Part shown: piece by piece, positions 35,373-35,643 of the stretch
Layout of the letters: each line of letters starts with the position of its first letter
How positions within the stretch are numbered: the stretch's first letter is position 1
DNA from: an uncultured Prevotella sp.
GTDB lineage: Bacteria > Bacteroidota > Bacteroidia > Bacteroidales > Bacteroidaceae
Direction: 5' to 3'
DNA length: 35,643 nucleotides
Assembly: GCA_900314995.1 (NCBI GenBank)
Contig: OMXK01000036.1
Coordinates: forward strand, 1-35,643
Made by a program: the position numbers and the translations under genes
Notes under the pieces: model-generated
Database searches by the model: none
Told to the model about the DNA's origin: nothing
The model's input: only the letters and a program-made list of their open reading frames with translations

Positions 35373-35447
35373 TTAATTATGGTTTAAAGTCTGGCCAGTC
35401 ATCGCCGCCCTCACCAGTGCAAACAGTTTATCTTCGAGTTGTGTCAT
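35373..35447 (-). CDS. Possible 24-residue leader ORF before the AsmA-like gene
   Basis: ATG at 35447 and TAA at 35375-35373, encoding MTQLEDKLFALVRAAM followed by 8 residues. It starts 8 bases after the -7 box, so it is the first ORF on the transcript, and ends one base before the AsmA-like ATG, so the two could be translationally coupled. The sequence is a normal-looking amphipathic helix (LEDKLFALVRAAM). It may be a leader peptide, a small protein or a remnant of a lost gene. I do not recognise it. Confidence 0.35.
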   Translation of the reverse strand: MTQLEDKLFALVRAAMTGQTLNHN

Positions 35448-35455
35448 TGTGGTTG

Positions 35456-35485
35456 CAAAGATACGACATTCTTTCGATTAAGCAA
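35456..35485 (-). promoter_or_regulatory. Promoter of the AsmA-like gene
   Basis: -7 TATCTTTG (35463-35456) and -33 TTG (35485-35483) are 19 bases apart, a full consensus. It gives an unusually long 80-base interval to the AsmA ATG, which contains the small ORF. Confidence 0.75.
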
Positions 35486-35627
35486 AGAGAAAACCAATAA
35501 ATTTTGCCTCTGGTGGATTTTATCAATCGTGCAACGTTCTAAATATAAGATACTTACATAAGATTATTAGCAATAATTAACGGCCATTTCCGATTGTTAA
35601 TTCAAAGGCCATTTGGAAGATATTCAC

Positions 35628-35635
35628 TATCTTTG
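35628..35635 (+). promoter_or_regulatory. -7 box for a plus-strand gene beyond the right edge
   Basis: TATCTTTG followed by CA lies near the window end and suggests that a divergent gene begins just outside. No TTG is found at the -33 distance. Bases 35486-35627 hold no gene I can see; a short GGCCATTT repeat occurs twice there (35582 and 35607 areas). Confidence 0.45.
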
Positions 35636-35643
35636 CAACACCT

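Noticed and set aside
1-35643. CRISPR arrays, insertion sequences, phage genes, tRNA or rRNA
   Set aside because: No regularly spaced direct repeats, transposase or integrase motifs, or tRNA-like cloverleaf sequences were seen on either strand.

Overview
The window looks like chromosomal DNA from a member of the Bacteroidota, most likely Prevotellaceae (Prevotella/Segatella-like). The evidence is Bacteroidota-type promoters (TAnnTTTG near -7, usually followed by C, with TTG about 20 bases upstream), almost no Shine-Dalgarno sequences, a long SecA with the phylum-type insertion, a fused FeoA-FeoB, and several lipoproteins and outer-membrane proteins of this phylum. Genus is inferred from gene content only. 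Almost everything reads as intact core genome. I see no insertion sequence, prophage, CRISPR array, tRNA or rRNA.

Layout. 1-2003 (minus): a TPR/membrane regulator-like gene with an in-frame amber codon and cut by the window edge, preceded by a small lipoprotein. 2290-7847 (minus): an envelope-biogenesis run of outer-membrane barrel, LptC, CorC/GldE-like CBS protein and PpiD/SurA-like periplasmic foldase, closed by a strong terminator. 7953-10672 (plus): a DUF4105 membrane protein coupled to a phosphatase-fold protein whose catalytic residues appear lost. 10777-19242 (plus): SecA, an ABC ATPase overlapping it by 4 bases, then FkbH-type HAD protein, acyl carrier protein, MBOAT and SGNH-like protein, all tightly spaced. 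19327-24716 (plus): FeoAB, a BASS transporter, RuvC and a ModF-like double ABC ATPase. 24756-27193 (minus): LepA and a Crp/Fnr regulator. 27298-27684 (plus): a small lipoprotein. 27746-35447 (minus): YebC, PheT, a cytidylate-kinase-like protein, an FAD oxidoreductase, an AsmA-like protein and a possible 24-residue leader ORF.

The most interesting system is at 14844-19242. FkbH, ACP, MBOAT and SGNH together have the logic of the Dlt D-alanylation pathway (activating enzyme, carrier protein, membrane acyltransferase, periplasmic transferase), but the activating enzyme is an FkbH-type protein instead of DltA. FkbH relatives load a glyceryl group from 1,3-bisphosphoglycerate onto a carrier protein, so I infer a machine that places a glyceryl or similar C3 acyl group on an exported glycan or envelope polymer.

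Other points worth attention: the premature amber codon in the left-edge gene; a tiny ORF between the asmA promoter and asmA; three genes whose start codon sits exactly 8 bases after the -7 box; a phosphatase-fold protein that looks catalytically dead; and a structured intergenic segment at 2109-2268.
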